Assembly (NCBI GenBank): GCA_046154695.1
Contig: JBJXFI010000275.1
Coordinates: 1-42,150 of the forward strand
Direction of reading: 5' to 3'
DNA: 42,150 nt
Source: DALYLB01 sp046154695
Lineage (GTDB): Bacteria; Acidobacteriota; Blastocatellia; RBC074
Shown here: in pieces, positions 15,023 to 25,040 of the stretch
How positions within the stretch are numbered: position 1 is the stretch's first letter
Layout of the letters: each line of letters opens with the position of its first letter
Made by a program: the position numbers and the translations under genes
The notes under the pieces: model-generated
What the model was told of the DNA's origin: nothing
The model's input: only the letters and a program-made list of their open reading frames with translations
The model's database searches: none

Positions 15023-15889
15023 TCAAATCTCGCGTTTGCCGAACAGCCGCCGGATCGCATCGTAGCGGAACACAGGCCCGTCCTTGCAGATGAAGGCGGG
15101 GCCGAACTGGCAGTGCCCGCAGAAACCGGTGGCGCATTTCATATTGCGCTCCATCGAAAGATAGATGCTCTCGTCGCTCAATCCGCGCTTCCGCAATTCC
15201 TGGATGGTGAATCGCATCATCACCTCCGGTCCGCAGACGAGCGCCACGGCGTTTGCCGGATCGAACGGGGCGGCGGGAATCAGCCTCGTCACCACCCCGA
15301 CGTTGCCGCGCCATTCGCTGGTCGCGGTGTCGAGCGTGATTTCGACATCGAGGTGAAAGCGACCGCGCCACGCCTCCATTTCGCGCTGAAAGAGCAGGTC
15401 GCGCTCCGTGCGCGCGCCGTAAAGGAGCGCGCATCTGCCATGCTTTTCCCGGTTCGCAAGCACGTGATGGATCACCGGCCGCAGGGGCGCCAACCCGATG
15501 CCGCCGGTCACGATCACGATATCGCGGCCTTCGGCCTCGCGCATGGGCCAGCCCGCGCCGAAAGGCCCCCGCACGCCGATCATGTCTCCGCGTTTGAGAT
15601 TCCGCATCGCCCGCGTCACCGTGCCGACAGCCCGGACAGTATGAACGAGCCGGTCGTTCGCCGCCGGATCGCCGCTGATCGAAATCGCCGATTCGCCCGT
15701 CCCGAAGACGTAAAGCATATTGAACTGCCCCGGCGCGAAGCCCATTGCGCTTCCGCCGTTCGCCGGCCGGAGTTCGAGCGTGAACGTGTCGTGCGTTTCG
15801 CGCCGCACGCGCTCGATTCTGTGCGGTTCCGGCAGCATCGGATCCGCGGCCCCTGCCGTCACAGTCTGTTTCTCATGACCGATCGCCAT
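15023..15889 (-). CDS. hydG: Hydrogenase gamma subunit, FAD/NAD(P)-binding oxidoreductase
   Basis: This ferredoxin-NADP reductase-like flavoprotein transfers electrons between NAD(P)H and the hydrogenase. Seen in order are an FAD-binding barrel (FTLELRP, SISGDPAAND), the nucleotide loop VTGGIGLAPLRP, and a C-terminal [2Fe-2S] site MKCATGFCGHCQFGPAFICKDGPVF with four cysteines. With ATG 15889 it has 288 residues and overlaps the preceding gene by 17 bases; the alternative ATG at 15838 (MLPEPHRIERV) matches where relatives begin and is equally possible. The long extension further upstream in this frame is only a shadow of the cNMP-binding gene. Confidence 0.93.
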   Translation of the reverse strand: MAIGHEKQTVTAGAADPMLPEPHRIERVRRETHDTFTLELRPANGGSAMGFAPGQFNMLYVFGTGESAISISGDPAANDRLVHTVRAVGTVTRAMRNLKRGDMIGVRGPFGAGWPMREAEGRDIVIVTGGIGLAPLRPVIHHVLANREKHGRCALLYGARTERDLLFQREMEAWRGRFHLDVEITLDTATSEWRGNVGVVTRLIPAAPFDPANAVALVCGPEVMMRFTIQELRKRGLSDESIYLSMERNMKCATGFCGHCQFGPAFICKDGPVFRYDAIRRLFGKREI

Positions 15890-16305
15890 ACACATCCAGA
15901 AGTTGAAGCCGCGTTGCCAGCAGCCGCTCCGCGAAGACCCCCGCCACGCGCTTGAGCAGCTCATAGCCGAGGCGCGGGTTCGCTTCGCACTTGCCGCGAA
16001 GGCATTTTCCGTCGAGCGCGATCGCTCGCACGAGTTCGACCGCGCGCGCGTCGAAGCGCCACCGGTATGGCGGAATGAGCCACGACCAGCCGAGGATTTC
16101 GCCCGCGCCGATGGTTTGCAGCACGACCTGTCCTCGCTCGGGCACATGGATTTCGAGCGCCCCTTTTCCCTGGCGGATGAGATAAAACTGATCGGCTTCA
16201 TCGCCCTCGCGGCAGATCATCTCTCCGGCTTTGAAGACCGCGTTCGAGGCGCAGCCCGCAAGCAGTTGTATATCGTCCGCCGGCAACCCATGAAAGAAGG
16301 GATGC

Positions 16306-17477
<1,172 letters not shown>

Positions 17478-17481
<4 letters not shown>

Positions 17482-17573
17482 TTCGTCTCCGCTCCGGCCT
17501 TCATTCCGGGCGCCTCGCGGTGAATGGCGATGCCCGCCGGCGCCGGTTGTGTTATGAGTTCATCGGCCTTCAT
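17478..17573 (-). CDS. 31-codon ORF translationally coupled to hydB
   Basis: This short reading frame is preceded by a strong GGGGAGG about six bases from its ATG at 17573. It encodes 31 residues (start MKADELITQPAPAGIAIHRE) rich in Ala, Pro and Gly, with no cysteine and no membrane segment. Its TGA overlaps the hydB ATG in an ATGA. The hydB start itself has only a weak purine stretch, so translation of the short ORF may deliver ribosomes to hydB. It starts about 30 bases after the antiporter stop. No family is recognised; it may be a leader peptide or simply a coupling device. Confidence 0.55.
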
Positions 17574-17602
17574 TACAATCCTCCCCTTCCTGGCGGCGGT
17601 GA

Positions 17603-18601
17603 TTATCTCATCAGGTACAAAATTATGATGGCAAGCGCACAGACCGCCATGATTCCCACCGAATCCCAGGCGAATACGAAGCGTTTCCTGCCCGCGCGAT
17701 AGGTCAGTCCGATGATGGCGATCGCCGTCATCGTCATCGCCGCGCTGATTGTAACCGCGTGATTTCCCGTGATGTGCGAAAGAATCGGCCCCTTGGTGTA
17801 CAGGATATCGTCCACGGCGAGAATTCCGATGTTGAACAAGTTGCTTCCGAACAGGTTTCCCATGGCCAGATCCACCGCGCCCATTCTCAGCGAGGCGAAC
17901 GAGACCACGATTTCCGGCAGCGAGGTCGAAAGCGCGATGAAAACGCTCCCGACGAATGTGCGGCCCAACCCGGTCATTTCGGCGATTTTATCGCCGAAAT
18001 GCGGCAGCCACATCGCGGCGCCGATGACCAGCACCGCATTCAAGCCATACATCGTATACGCCCTGCCGCTTGAAATATGGCCATAGATCGTCTTTTGCTC
18101 CGGCGCCGGAGGGGATTCCGCCAGCCGCCGCTTTTCATACCGAAACACCATCCGCATCGCGCCCAGATAAATCAGAATGAAAAAGAGACTGTACAATCCG
18201 ATCCAGCCAATGACCGGAATCTTCTCGCTGGCGATGATCGCGATGCTCACCAATCCGAGCAGAAGAATGCCGTAGGCCGCCGTCAGCACCTGTCCCTGAT
18301 GCGCCTGCGATGAAATCGGCGCGGCGCCGATTCTAAAATCGAGCAGCGCGATGAGCAGGACATTAAACATGCAACTGCCCACCACATCCCCCATCGCGAT
18401 GTTCGGCAGGTCGAAGAGCGTCACCGAGCTGATGCCCGTAATCAGTTCCGGCAGCGAAGTGACCGACGCCATCAGCACCACACCGATCCACGTACGGCCC
18501 AGCCCCGTTTTTTCGGCGATGATGTCCCCGTATTTTGAAAGTTTCGTGCCCGCGAACAGAATCACCACCGTGCAGGCGATGAATTGCAGCCAGATGATCA
18601 T
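17603..18601 (-). CDS. Calcium/sodium antiporter family protein (CaCA, YrbG-like)
   Basis: This inner-membrane exchanger of 332 residues is built from two inverted five-helix repeats. Each repeat carries the alpha motif: VVLMASVTSLPELITGISS with MGDVVGSCMFN, and FIALSTSLPEIVVSFAS with MGNLFGSNLFN, which hold the ion-binding acidic and polar residues. Between them is a short cytoplasmic loop (RYEKRRLAESPPAPEQK), as in the YrbG group. It should exchange Ca2+ or another cation for Na+ or H+. The start is ATG 18601 with a G-rich ribosome site five bases away. The gene lies directly upstream of the hydrogenase operon on the same strand, with 29 bases between, so co-transcription is possible. Confidence 0.92.
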   Translation of the reverse strand: MIIWLQFIACTVVILFAGTKLSKYGDIIAEKTGLGRTWIGVVLMASVTSLPELITGISSVTLFDLPNIAMGDVVGSCMFNVLLIALLDFRIGAAPISSQAHQGQVLTAAYGILLLGLVSIAIIASEKIPVIGWIGLYSLFFILIYLGAMRMVFRYEKRRLAESPPAPEQKTIYGHISSGRAYTMYGLNAVLVIGAAMWLPHFGDKIAEMTGLGRTFVGSVFIALSTSLPEIVVSFASLRMGAVDLAMGNLFGSNLFNIGILAVDDILYTKGPILSHITGNHAVTISAAMTMTAIAIIGLTYRAGRKRFVFAWDSVGIMAVCALAIIILYLMR

Positions 18602-19006
18602 CGACGCCCCCCGCATCTCACCCACAGATCGCGGATTGCGCGACGATCATGCAATCCGAAAAAATAGCGCACGCTTTACGTCCACAGTACAGCAAGAATT
18701 GCCGAAAAACACAACGAACCGCCGAAAGGGGAAATCATCGGAAAGGCCGGATTCATCGTGTGGAATTTGAATGACGGCGGAGGAGGGAATCGGGATCGGA
18801 AAAGAAGCGGCTGGAGCAGGCCCTGGGTGATCGAAACGCGAATTGAAACGGCGCGGGCGAAGACCGCTCGTCGCTTGCGATCGCCTGCGCGCAAGACGCG
18901 GCATCCCCCGCGCGTTGGCCCGCGAAGGAACGGAGGGCAGGTGCATGCTTTCGGCCATTGCGCCCCGTGAATTGGGGCGCAATGGCTTCTCCAGGCTCCC
19001 CTGTCC
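18602..19006. other. Intergenic region without a gene; one strong hairpin
   Basis: No reading frame with a plausible start, ribosome site or recognisable protein was found. The only structure is a perfect 13-base inverted repeat, GCCATTGCGCCCC (18954-18966) with GGGGCGCAATGGC (18974-18986), 20 bases beyond the carbonic anhydrase stop. Confidence 0.6.
18954..18986 (-). terminator. Hairpin downstream of carbonic anhydrase
   Basis: A 13-base perfect stem with a 7-base loop (GTGAATT) begins 20 bases after the carbonic anhydrase stop. It is not followed by a T-run on the minus strand, so it is not a canonical intrinsic terminator, but it could stop or stabilise the SulP-carbonic anhydrase transcript. 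Confidence 0.45.
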
Positions 19007-19678
19007 CTATACCGCGGCGGTTAACCGGGAGGGCTCATAGGCCAGCGTCTCGTCGTAAAATTCCACGACCCCTGTCTCCAGATTGTACATCCCCCCGATG
19101 ATGGCGATTTCCCCATTCTCCACCATCTGCTCCAGAATAAAGCTCCTGCTGAGGATGGATGCCACGGATCGCTTGACGTTAATGGCGGCCACATTTTCCA
19201 CAAATTCAGCATTGGAGGAATTTCTCTCGTCAGGATCGGTGAAGGTCTTTTCCTGGTACACGGCAGGCTGCAATTTGGCCAGAAGCTCGGTGAGATTCCC
19301 CATCTCCACGTGATCGCATGCTCCCTTGATCGCGCCGCACTTTGTATGCCCCAAAACCACGATGAGTTTTGAGCCCGCCACTTTGCACGCAAATTCCATA
19401 CTGCCCAGAATGTCGGTGTTCACGATGTTTCCCGCGATTCGAATCGAAAACACGTCGCCCAGGCCCTGGTCGAAGATCAACTCCGCCGAGGTTCTGCTGT
19501 CAATGCAGCTCAGGATCGCGGCGAATGGCCATTGGCCATCCCGCGTTTCGTTGGCCTGTTTCAGCAGATCGCGATTGGCTTTTAAATTGGAGACAAACCC
19601 CTGATTTCCCCGCTTGAGAATCTCTATCGCATCCAACGGTGTGATGCTCGCCTGCAGCTCTTTGTTCAATGTTCTCAT
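19007..19678 (-). CDS. Beta-class carbonic anhydrase
   Basis: This zinc enzyme interconverts CO2 and bicarbonate. It has 223 residues, and the zinc ligands are C58 (SCIDSR), H111 and C114 (GHTKCGA), with the active-site Asp-Arg dyad D60/R62. The MYNLETGVVEFYD C-terminal strand is typical of the beta class. There is no signal peptide (cytoplasmic). It is located 85 bases downstream of a SulP anion transporter in the same direction, a pairing seen in several bacteria and read as bicarbonate uptake and hydration. GGAAAGGAAA lies about ten bases before the ATG. Base composition is lower in GC than the neighbouring hydrogenase genes, as for the transporter. Confidence 0.96.
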   Translation of the reverse strand: MRTLNKELQASITPLDAIEILKRGNQGFVSNLKANRDLLKQANETRDGQWPFAAILSCIDSRTSAELIFDQGLGDVFSIRIAGNIVNTDILGSMEFACKVAGSKLIVVLGHTKCGAIKGACDHVEMGNLTELLAKLQPAVYQEKTFTDPDERNSSNAEFVENVAAINVKRSVASILSRSFILEQMVENGEIAIIGGMYNLETGVVEFYDETLAYEPSRLTAAV

Positions 19679-19718
19679 ATGCTGTATTTCCTTTCCGCCT
19701 GCCTGTGATTTACTGAGC

Positions 19719-19750
19719 AGAGGCTCCCGCGGCCTTCCGCGGCAGCCTCT
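19719..19750. repeat. Hairpin between SulP and carbonic anhydrase genes
   Basis: AGAGGCTCCCGCGG (19719-19732) and CCGCGGCAGCCTCT (19737-19750) pair at 13 of 14 positions around a CCTT loop. There is no T-run, so a processing or stability element that sets the ratio of the two products is as likely as a terminator. Confidence 0.6.
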
Positions 19751-19763
19751 GAAAATCCGATCG

Positions 19764-21335
19764 TCAATACGAGGTCACATGACCCGCATTCTCCATTTTG
19801 TAAGCCTCTTTAAACCCGACCAGGCTTACCGATATTTCCTTGTCCTTCGATCCGGAATTCACAAAGTTCCGGATCAGCTCCAATACATCGTGGTCGATGT
19901 ATACCGTATCAGCCGCATTGATCATCACCTTGCTCTTTTCGGGCAAATGAGCCAGCGTTTGCTTGATCGCGGCCTTATTCAAAAAAGAGACTTCCTGGGC
20001 AAGATCGATGTGGATCGTTTCTCCCTCATGGTATTGTTCTTTTTTGAAGAAATACGCCAGCTTCATGTTTCCTTTCAGGATAAAGAAGACGCTCACCACC
20101 AGCCCGATAATTACTCCTTTTAACAAGTCGGTAAAAACGACCGCGACGACGGTCGTGATAAAGGGAGCGAATTGGTACTTTCCGTCATTCCACATGCGTT
20201 TGAAGACGGCGGGGCTGGCCAGCTTAAATCCGATCATTAACAAGATCGCCGCCAGACATGCCAGGGGAGTCCGATTTAAGAGGGTCGGGATCGCCACCAC
20301 CGCCAACAACAGGAAAACGCCGTGAGCAATCGTGGAGATTTTGGTCTTCGCGCCGGAATTCACGTTGGCGGTTGTTCTGACAATCACCGAGGTCATCGGA
20401 AGACCTCCGATCAACCCGCTTAGGAGATTCCCCACGCCTTGCGCCTTTAGCTCGATATTCGTGTCCGTGAACCGCTTCAGCGGATCCATCTTATCCGCCG
20501 CTTCTATGCATAATAACGTTTCTATGCTTGCCACCGCGGCGATAGTGCCCGCGACGATCCAGACATTCATATCGCCGATGGTGGAGAAATTCGGCCGGGA
20601 AAACTGGCCAAGAAAATCAGCAAAAGAAGCCGGCGTCGGAAGATTGACCAAATGCTCCTGCGGGATGGCTAAATTAGACCCCCTGGCCTTAAAAATTTCA
20701 TTGATAACGATGCCCGCAATAACCGCCACTAACGGCCCGGGCACGATCTTTATTTTTTTCAGGAACGCCGCTTTATTCCATGAGATCAATATTGCCAGGG
20801 AAACCAGCGTTACGATCGTGGCTCCGGCGTGGGTATAATTGATGGCTTCTATCAACGCGGAAAAAGTGTTATGCCCGGTTCCTTTTTCAATAAAGAAAAA
20901 GTCTCCTTCATTATCCACGTCATAGCCAATTGCGTGCGGCAATTGCTTAAGAATAATGATGATTCCGATGCCGGTAAGCATTCCGTCAATAACGTTTGAG
21001 GGAATGTAGTTGGAGATGGTTCCCGCTTTTGCGAACCCCAGTGCGACCTGCATCAATCCAGCCAGGATCACAGCGACCAGGAACGTCTCAAACGAGCCTA
21101 ACGTGCTGATCGAGACCAGGACGATCGCCGTGAGCCCCGCGGCCGGACCCGACACGCTCAAATTTGAGTTGCTTAGGAATCCAACAACAATTCCGCCGAT
21201 AACGCCGGCAATAATGCCTGAAAAAAGCGGTGCGCCGCTCGCGAGGGCGATGCCCAGGCAGAGCGGAACAGCGACCAAAAATACCACCACTCCCGATAAT
21301 ACATCCGTCTTGAAATAAGCTAGTTTGGATTTCAT
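19764..21335 (-). CDS. SulP-family inorganic anion transporter (probable bicarbonate transporter)
   Basis: This inner-membrane protein of 523 residues has the SulP transmembrane core (about 10-14 helices). It begins KTDVLSGVVVFLVAVPLCLGIALASGAPLFSGIIAG, with the SVSGPAAGLTAIV motif, and carries IETLLCIEAADKMD and NLLSGLIGGLPMTSVIVRTTANVNSGAKTK in the C-terminal half of the core. The cytoplasmic end is a short STAS-like domain (MINAADTVYIDHDVLELI). The text is close to the SulP subgroup found beside carbonic anhydrase in Bacteroidota. GC is visibly lower than the flanks, which supports transfer. The ATG has no Shine-Dalgarno; it overlaps in an ATGA the end of a 77-codon frame (21332-21565) that may be a gene remnant. 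Confidence 0.92.
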   Translation of the reverse strand: MKSKLAYFKTDVLSGVVVFLVAVPLCLGIALASGAPLFSGIIAGVIGGIVVGFLSNSNLSVSGPAAGLTAIVLVSISTLGSFETFLVAVILAGLMQVALGFAKAGTISNYIPSNVIDGMLTGIGIIIILKQLPHAIGYDVDNEGDFFFIEKGTGHNTFSALIEAINYTHAGATIVTLVSLAILISWNKAAFLKKIKIVPGPLVAVIAGIVINEIFKARGSNLAIPQEHLVNLPTPASFADFLGQFSRPNFSTIGDMNVWIVAGTIAAVASIETLLCIEAADKMDPLKRFTDTNIELKAQGVGNLLSGLIGGLPMTSVIVRTTANVNSGAKTKISTIAHGVFLLLAVVAIPTLLNRTPLACLAAILLMIGFKLASPAVFKRMWNDGKYQFAPFITTVVAVVFTDLLKGVIIGLVVSVFFILKGNMKLAYFFKKEQYHEGETIHIDLAQEVSFLNKAAIKQTLAHLPEKSKVMINAADTVYIDHDVLELIRNFVNSGSKDKEISVSLVGFKEAYKMENAGHVTSY

Positions 21336-21794
21336 AAGTTTTTGAACATTGGGCGACCAATCAAAAGAGTCGAACCGATTCCACGATGACTGGTTACAAT
21401 CAAATGCGCCATGTGCTGCCTGCCTGAAAGCCGCGCACGAGAGCGGCGTCCAGACTCGGAACTTCCATTCGTGTAATTCCAGTTGGTATCACTATCCCTT
21501 GAACTGAAAGGTTTTTGTGAGTCCCATATACCTAAGCAAGATCCGTACCCTAACTCGTAACCCATTTTTTTGCAGGATTTGGGCCTGTTTTCCTTCTCCC
21601 ACGGCGATCATGGCTGTGACAATTTGAGACAATGCGGGGTAGAAATTCCCAGGATCCTTTCGACGACGGATTGTCGCCGCATGGCCCCGGGGGCGATCGG
21701 GGAATATTCCAGAAGCGGGGCCCACGGTGTGATTTACTTCTGTAGCGGAGCGATTACGACGGAATCATCCGTGTTGCGGTTCCACGTGCGAGGC
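21336..21794. other. Intergenic region, no confident gene
   Basis: The minus-strand frame 21332-21565 ends in HMAHLIVTSHRGIGSTLLIG, which loosely recalls the end of a UspA domain, and its stop overlaps the SulP start codon. It has no ribosome site or family-like N-terminus, so I treat it as a possible remnant only. The rest (21566-21794) shows no recognisable gene, hairpin or promoter. Confidence 0.4.
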
Positions 21795-23669
21795 CTATTT
21801 CCCATTCGCGGCCACGGGAATCACCAGATGCGAGGGAGAGCCCTTCGAACGGAAGATCCGCTGCGTCGCCTTGACGTAGTCCTCATCCTTCGCCTTGAAG
21901 ATATTCGGGACGAACTTTTGCGGATTGCGGTCGATCACAGGAAACCAGGTGCTCTGGACCTGGACCATGATTTTGTGGCCCTTGAGGAAGCGATGGTCGC
22001 ATTGATGAAGGTCGATCGGGTATTCGAGGACCCGGTTCGGCGGAATCGGGGAGGGCGTCTCGAAGCTCTGGCGGAACCGGCCGCGAAAGACCTCGTTGGC
22101 GATCATCAATTGATAGCCGCCCATCTTCGGCTCCGCCTCGTAGTTCTCGGGATAGACATCGATCAGTTTGACGATCCAGTCGCTGTCGGTCCCGCTGGTG
22201 GAGGCAAACAGGCGCGCGATGACGCTGCCGGTGACGGTCATATCCTCGGTCAGCGTCCCGGTCTCCCAACTGAGCACATCGGGCCGTCCATGAACGAATC
22301 GTTGATCCTCGACCAGCCAGGCGCTCCACCCGGAGCCGCGGGCATAGTAGGTCGGCTCGATCGGGCGCGGCCGATACGGCGCCGGATGCGCGGGATCGGA
22401 GACATAACTATCGAACGCCGCCGCGGCCGCCGGCGCGTCGAAAGAGAGCCTGCCATCCGCGTGAAAATAGAGCTTTCGATCGGTCGTCTGGTTTCGCGGC
22501 GGCCATTGATCGTAGCTCCGCCATTCATTCGAGCCGGTCTGAAAGGTGATCGCTTCCGTGAACTCCAGCCGCCCCTTGTCCTTCAACCAATAGGCGAACC
22601 AGGGCGCCTCGATCTTTTCTCGATAATGGAGCGAGGTGTTGCCGCCGAACTTGATCCGGCCGAGCGAACTGCCATCCGAGCGCGCCCATCCGCCATGATT
22701 CCAGGGCCCCGCGACAAAGAAGCTCTTCCGCTGCGGATCGTTCTTTTCGAGCCGCTCATAGATCTTCAGCGGGCCGTAAAAATCCTCCTGATCCCACCAC
22801 CCCGCCACGTTCATCGTCGGCACCTTCACATCCTTCAGGTATCCGGCCATCGCCTGATTCCGCCAAAATGCATCGTAGTTGGGATGCTCGACGAAATCGT
22901 TCCAGGTCGGGATGCTGCCCTTGAGATACTTTTCATTGACGTTCGAGAGCGCGCCGAGGCGCAGATACCACTCATAGGTGTCGTACTTGTCGAACTCGAA
23001 GCGGTAGCTCTCCTTGTTGGTCTCCATCATCGTCGCGTACTCGAATCCGTAGCTGAGCCGGAAGGCGCCGTTGTGATGAAAATCGTCGCCGAGGTACATA
23101 TCGGCCGGCGAGGCCTGTGGCGAGGCCGCGCGCAGGGCCCGATGCGGCGCGAGAGTCGCCATCGCGGCCGTCCAGCCCGGATAGGAGATGCCGATGATGC
23201 CCACGCGCCCGTTGTTGCCGGCGACGTTCCGGATCAGCCACTCGATGGTGTCGTACGCGTCGGTCACCTCATCGATCAGGGTGGGCGGCTTCGGATCGTT
23301 ATGGAGCAGGGAGACGGGCGCGCGCTGCATCACGAACCGCCCCTCGGATTTGTAGCGGCCGCGGATGTCCTGAAAGACGAAGAAATACCCATCCGCCGCC
23401 AACGCCTTGTATTTTCCCTGCGCCCAGCCCGCGTTCGCGGACGCCTGATAGGGCGTGCGTTCCAGGATGATCGGAAGCGGCCCCGCCTGGCCCTTCGGCG
23501 AAAAGATATGCGTGTTGAGCTTCACGCCGTCGCGCATCGGGATCATGACGCGCGCCATCTCGAACTCCGCGGCGGCCTCCTGTCGCATGCGGGCGTCGGG
23601 GGGAACGGCGCCCAGAAGGACGAACAGGATTGCGCCGAGGGCGACGATTCTGAAGAGCGATTTATTCAT
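21795..23669 (-). CDS. Exported CocE/NonD-family hydrolase (peptidase S15-like), copy 1
   Basis: This secreted alpha/beta hydrolase of 624 residues has a signal peptide (LFRIVALGAILFVLLGAVPPDA), then the S15 domain opening MIPMRDGVKLNTHIFSP and ERTPYQ. The nucleophile is S162 in GISYPGW; FQDIRGRYKSEG and the late GPWNHGGW contain other family landmarks. The C-terminal third is the X-Pro dipeptidyl-peptidase jelly-roll domain (VIARLFASTSGTDSDWIVKLIDVYPE). Relatives are X-Pro dipeptidyl-peptidases, cocaine esterase and cephalosporin acylases, so the bond cleaved (amide or ester) is unknown. It ends the minus-strand cluster that contains the SelA-like enzyme and the TonB receptor. ATG 23669 starts at the signal peptide; the upstream extension is a shadow of the neighbour. 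Confidence 0.93.
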   Translation of the reverse strand: MNKSLFRIVALGAILFVLLGAVPPDARMRQEAAAEFEMARVMIPMRDGVKLNTHIFSPKGQAGPLPIILERTPYQASANAGWAQGKYKALAADGYFFVFQDIRGRYKSEGRFVMQRAPVSLLHNDPKPPTLIDEVTDAYDTIEWLIRNVAGNNGRVGIIGISYPGWTAAMATLAPHRALRAASPQASPADMYLGDDFHHNGAFRLSYGFEYATMMETNKESYRFEFDKYDTYEWYLRLGALSNVNEKYLKGSIPTWNDFVEHPNYDAFWRNQAMAGYLKDVKVPTMNVAGWWDQEDFYGPLKIYERLEKNDPQRKSFFVAGPWNHGGWARSDGSSLGRIKFGGNTSLHYREKIEAPWFAYWLKDKGRLEFTEAITFQTGSNEWRSYDQWPPRNQTTDRKLYFHADGRLSFDAPAAAAAFDSYVSDPAHPAPYRPRPIEPTYYARGSGWSAWLVEDQRFVHGRPDVLSWETGTLTEDMTVTGSVIARLFASTSGTDSDWIVKLIDVYPENYEAEPKMGGYQLMIANEVFRGRFRQSFETPSPIPPNRVLEYPIDLHQCDHRFLKGHKIMVQVQSTWFPVIDRNPQKFVPNIFKAKDEDYVKATQRIFRSKGSPSHLVIPVAANGK

Positions 23670-23689
23670 TGGATTGATGGTTGAATCTT

Positions 23690-23733
23690 CCGCCCCGGGA
23701 GCGCCGAACTGGCGCTCGGCGCTCCCGGGGCGG
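23690..23733. terminator. Perfect 18-base-pair hairpin between SelA-like and S15 genes
   Basis: CCGCCCCGGGAGCGCCGA (23690-23707) is the exact complement of TCGGCGCTCCCGGGGCGG (23716-23733), with an 8-base loop. It begins 15 bases after the SelA-like stop and ends 20 bases before the S15 start. With no T-run it may be a Rho-dependent pause, an mRNA stabiliser or a repeated palindrome. Confidence 0.65.
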
Positions 23734-23748
23734 TCACAGGGACAAATT

Positions 23749-24978
23749 TCAGGCAATCGTGAAGACTTCGCGCAACCGTTTGGCGACGATCTCGGTCTCG
23801 CCGGGTTGCAGTTGCCAGATGCCGACCGATAGTTCCTGGGTCGCGGCATCGGCCGGGGAGGAGCCGGGGGCGATCTCGATGCTGGGGGCGCCCTCGCGCA
23901 ATTGCTTCCGAATCTCATCGGCGGTGAGTTTCAGCGCGGCCTTCTCCCATTTCAGGCGGACGGTCGGAACGTGGTTGGCGATGGGCGGGACATAGGTCTC
24001 GGCCCTGATCGCGCCCTGTTTGGCCACGCTGTCCGTGACGAGCCGGGCGCGGCGCTCCCATTCCTTCCATTCCCCGGCGGCATCGCGCTTCAGATAGACC
24101 TCGATGGCGACCATCATCCCGAGGATCTCCTCCTTGTTGACCTTCATCCCGCGCCCGATGCTGTCGCTGTTGGGGGAGCAGTTCATCCGCGCGGCCTCGA
24201 TCAGATCTTTGCGTCCGAGCAGCAGCCCGGCGCTTTGCGGGCCCCGGAGCCCCTTTCCGCCCGAGAACGTCACCAGATCGAACCCAATGCGCGTGTATTT
24301 TCCGAGATTCTCCGTCGGAGGCACGTCGGCCGCGGCGTCGTTGAAGGTCGGGATCCTGTGCTTCCTGCCGAGCGCGATGAACTGATCGATCTTCACCTGG
24401 CCTCTCGGATCGGCGTCGTTGAAAAAGAGCATCATCGCCGTCTTTTCATTCACGGCGCGCTCCAGTTCCTCGGCGGTCTCGACCTCGATCATACGGATGC
24501 CGCAGTTGCGGACGGCGTGGTCGTACCCGTATCGATGCGACTTCTGAATGATGACCTCGCTCTTCATTCCGGTTCCGGCCAGATCGGGAATCCGCTTGAT
24601 CCACTCCGGATTTTTTCCCGCCACACAGGCGGCCGTCCCAACCGTCAACGCGGCGGCCGCGCCCGACGTCACCATCGCCGCCTCGCAGCCGATCAGCTCC
24701 GCGAGCCGCCTGCCCGCCGCTTCCTGCAGGTCATTGAGCGGCACAAAGGTCTTCGACGCGTAATTGATTGCCGCGACCACCTCCGGATGCATCAACGATG
24801 CCGTCAGCGTTGTATAGGTTCCCGCCGCATTGATGAATGGCCGGACGTTCAGCTCCTTGAAGAAATCGCGTTGCGGGCCCGCGGTCTTCTTCCCTTCCGC
24901 CGCAGCCTCCGGCGCGAACCAGGCGCCGACAAAGGGAACACTCGACATCGCCAGTAGAAAATTGCGACGATTGGACAT
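23749..24978 (-). CDS. Tat-exported SelA-like PLP-dependent enzyme
   Basis: This fold-type I PLP enzyme of 409 residues resembles the SelA-related group that includes D-glucosaminate-6-phosphate ammonia-lyase. The N-terminus SNRRNFLLAMSSVPFVGAWF...AAAEG is a twin-arginine signal, so the folded enzyme with PLP should be exported. The core carries NVRPFINAAGTYTTLTASL, VTSGAAAALTVGTAACVAGK (cofactor phosphate region), FNDAAAD and the Schiff-base lysine in TFSGGKGLRGPQSAGLLLG. The substrate is unknown; relatives act as lyases or aminotransferases on amino-sugar acids or amino acids. GGAAGG precedes the ATG. It is followed by an S15 hydrolase and preceded by the TonB receptor. Confidence 0.9.
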   Translation of the reverse strand: MSNRRNFLLAMSSVPFVGAWFAPEAAAEGKKTAGPQRDFFKELNVRPFINAAGTYTTLTASLMHPEVVAAINYASKTFVPLNDLQEAAGRRLAELIGCEAAMVTSGAAAALTVGTAACVAGKNPEWIKRIPDLAGTGMKSEVIIQKSHRYGYDHAVRNCGIRMIEVETAEELERAVNEKTAMMLFFNDADPRGQVKIDQFIALGRKHRIPTFNDAAADVPPTENLGKYTRIGFDLVTFSGGKGLRGPQSAGLLLGRKDLIEAARMNCSPNSDSIGRGMKVNKEEILGMMVAIEVYLKRDAAGEWKEWERRARLVTDSVAKQGAIRAETYVPPIANHVPTVRLKWEKAALKLTADEIRKQLREGAPSIEIAPGSSPADAATQELSVGIWQLQPGETEIVAKRLREVFTIA

Positions 24979-25040
24979 TGATCACCTTCCTTCGTGATTA
25001 TTGCTGTTTGCATCTGCATGCGCCCTGGCTGCGTGATTCA

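Noticed and set aside
14225..15955. Plus-strand frame of 576 codons opposite the hydrogenase genes
   Set aside because: Antisense shadow; the minus strand carries all hydrogenase cysteine motifs.
21570..23684. Plus-strand frame of 704 codons opposite the S15 hydrolase
   Set aside because: Protein is Arg/Leu/Val-rich low-complexity text of antisense type; the minus-strand gene shows catalytic motifs and a signal peptide.
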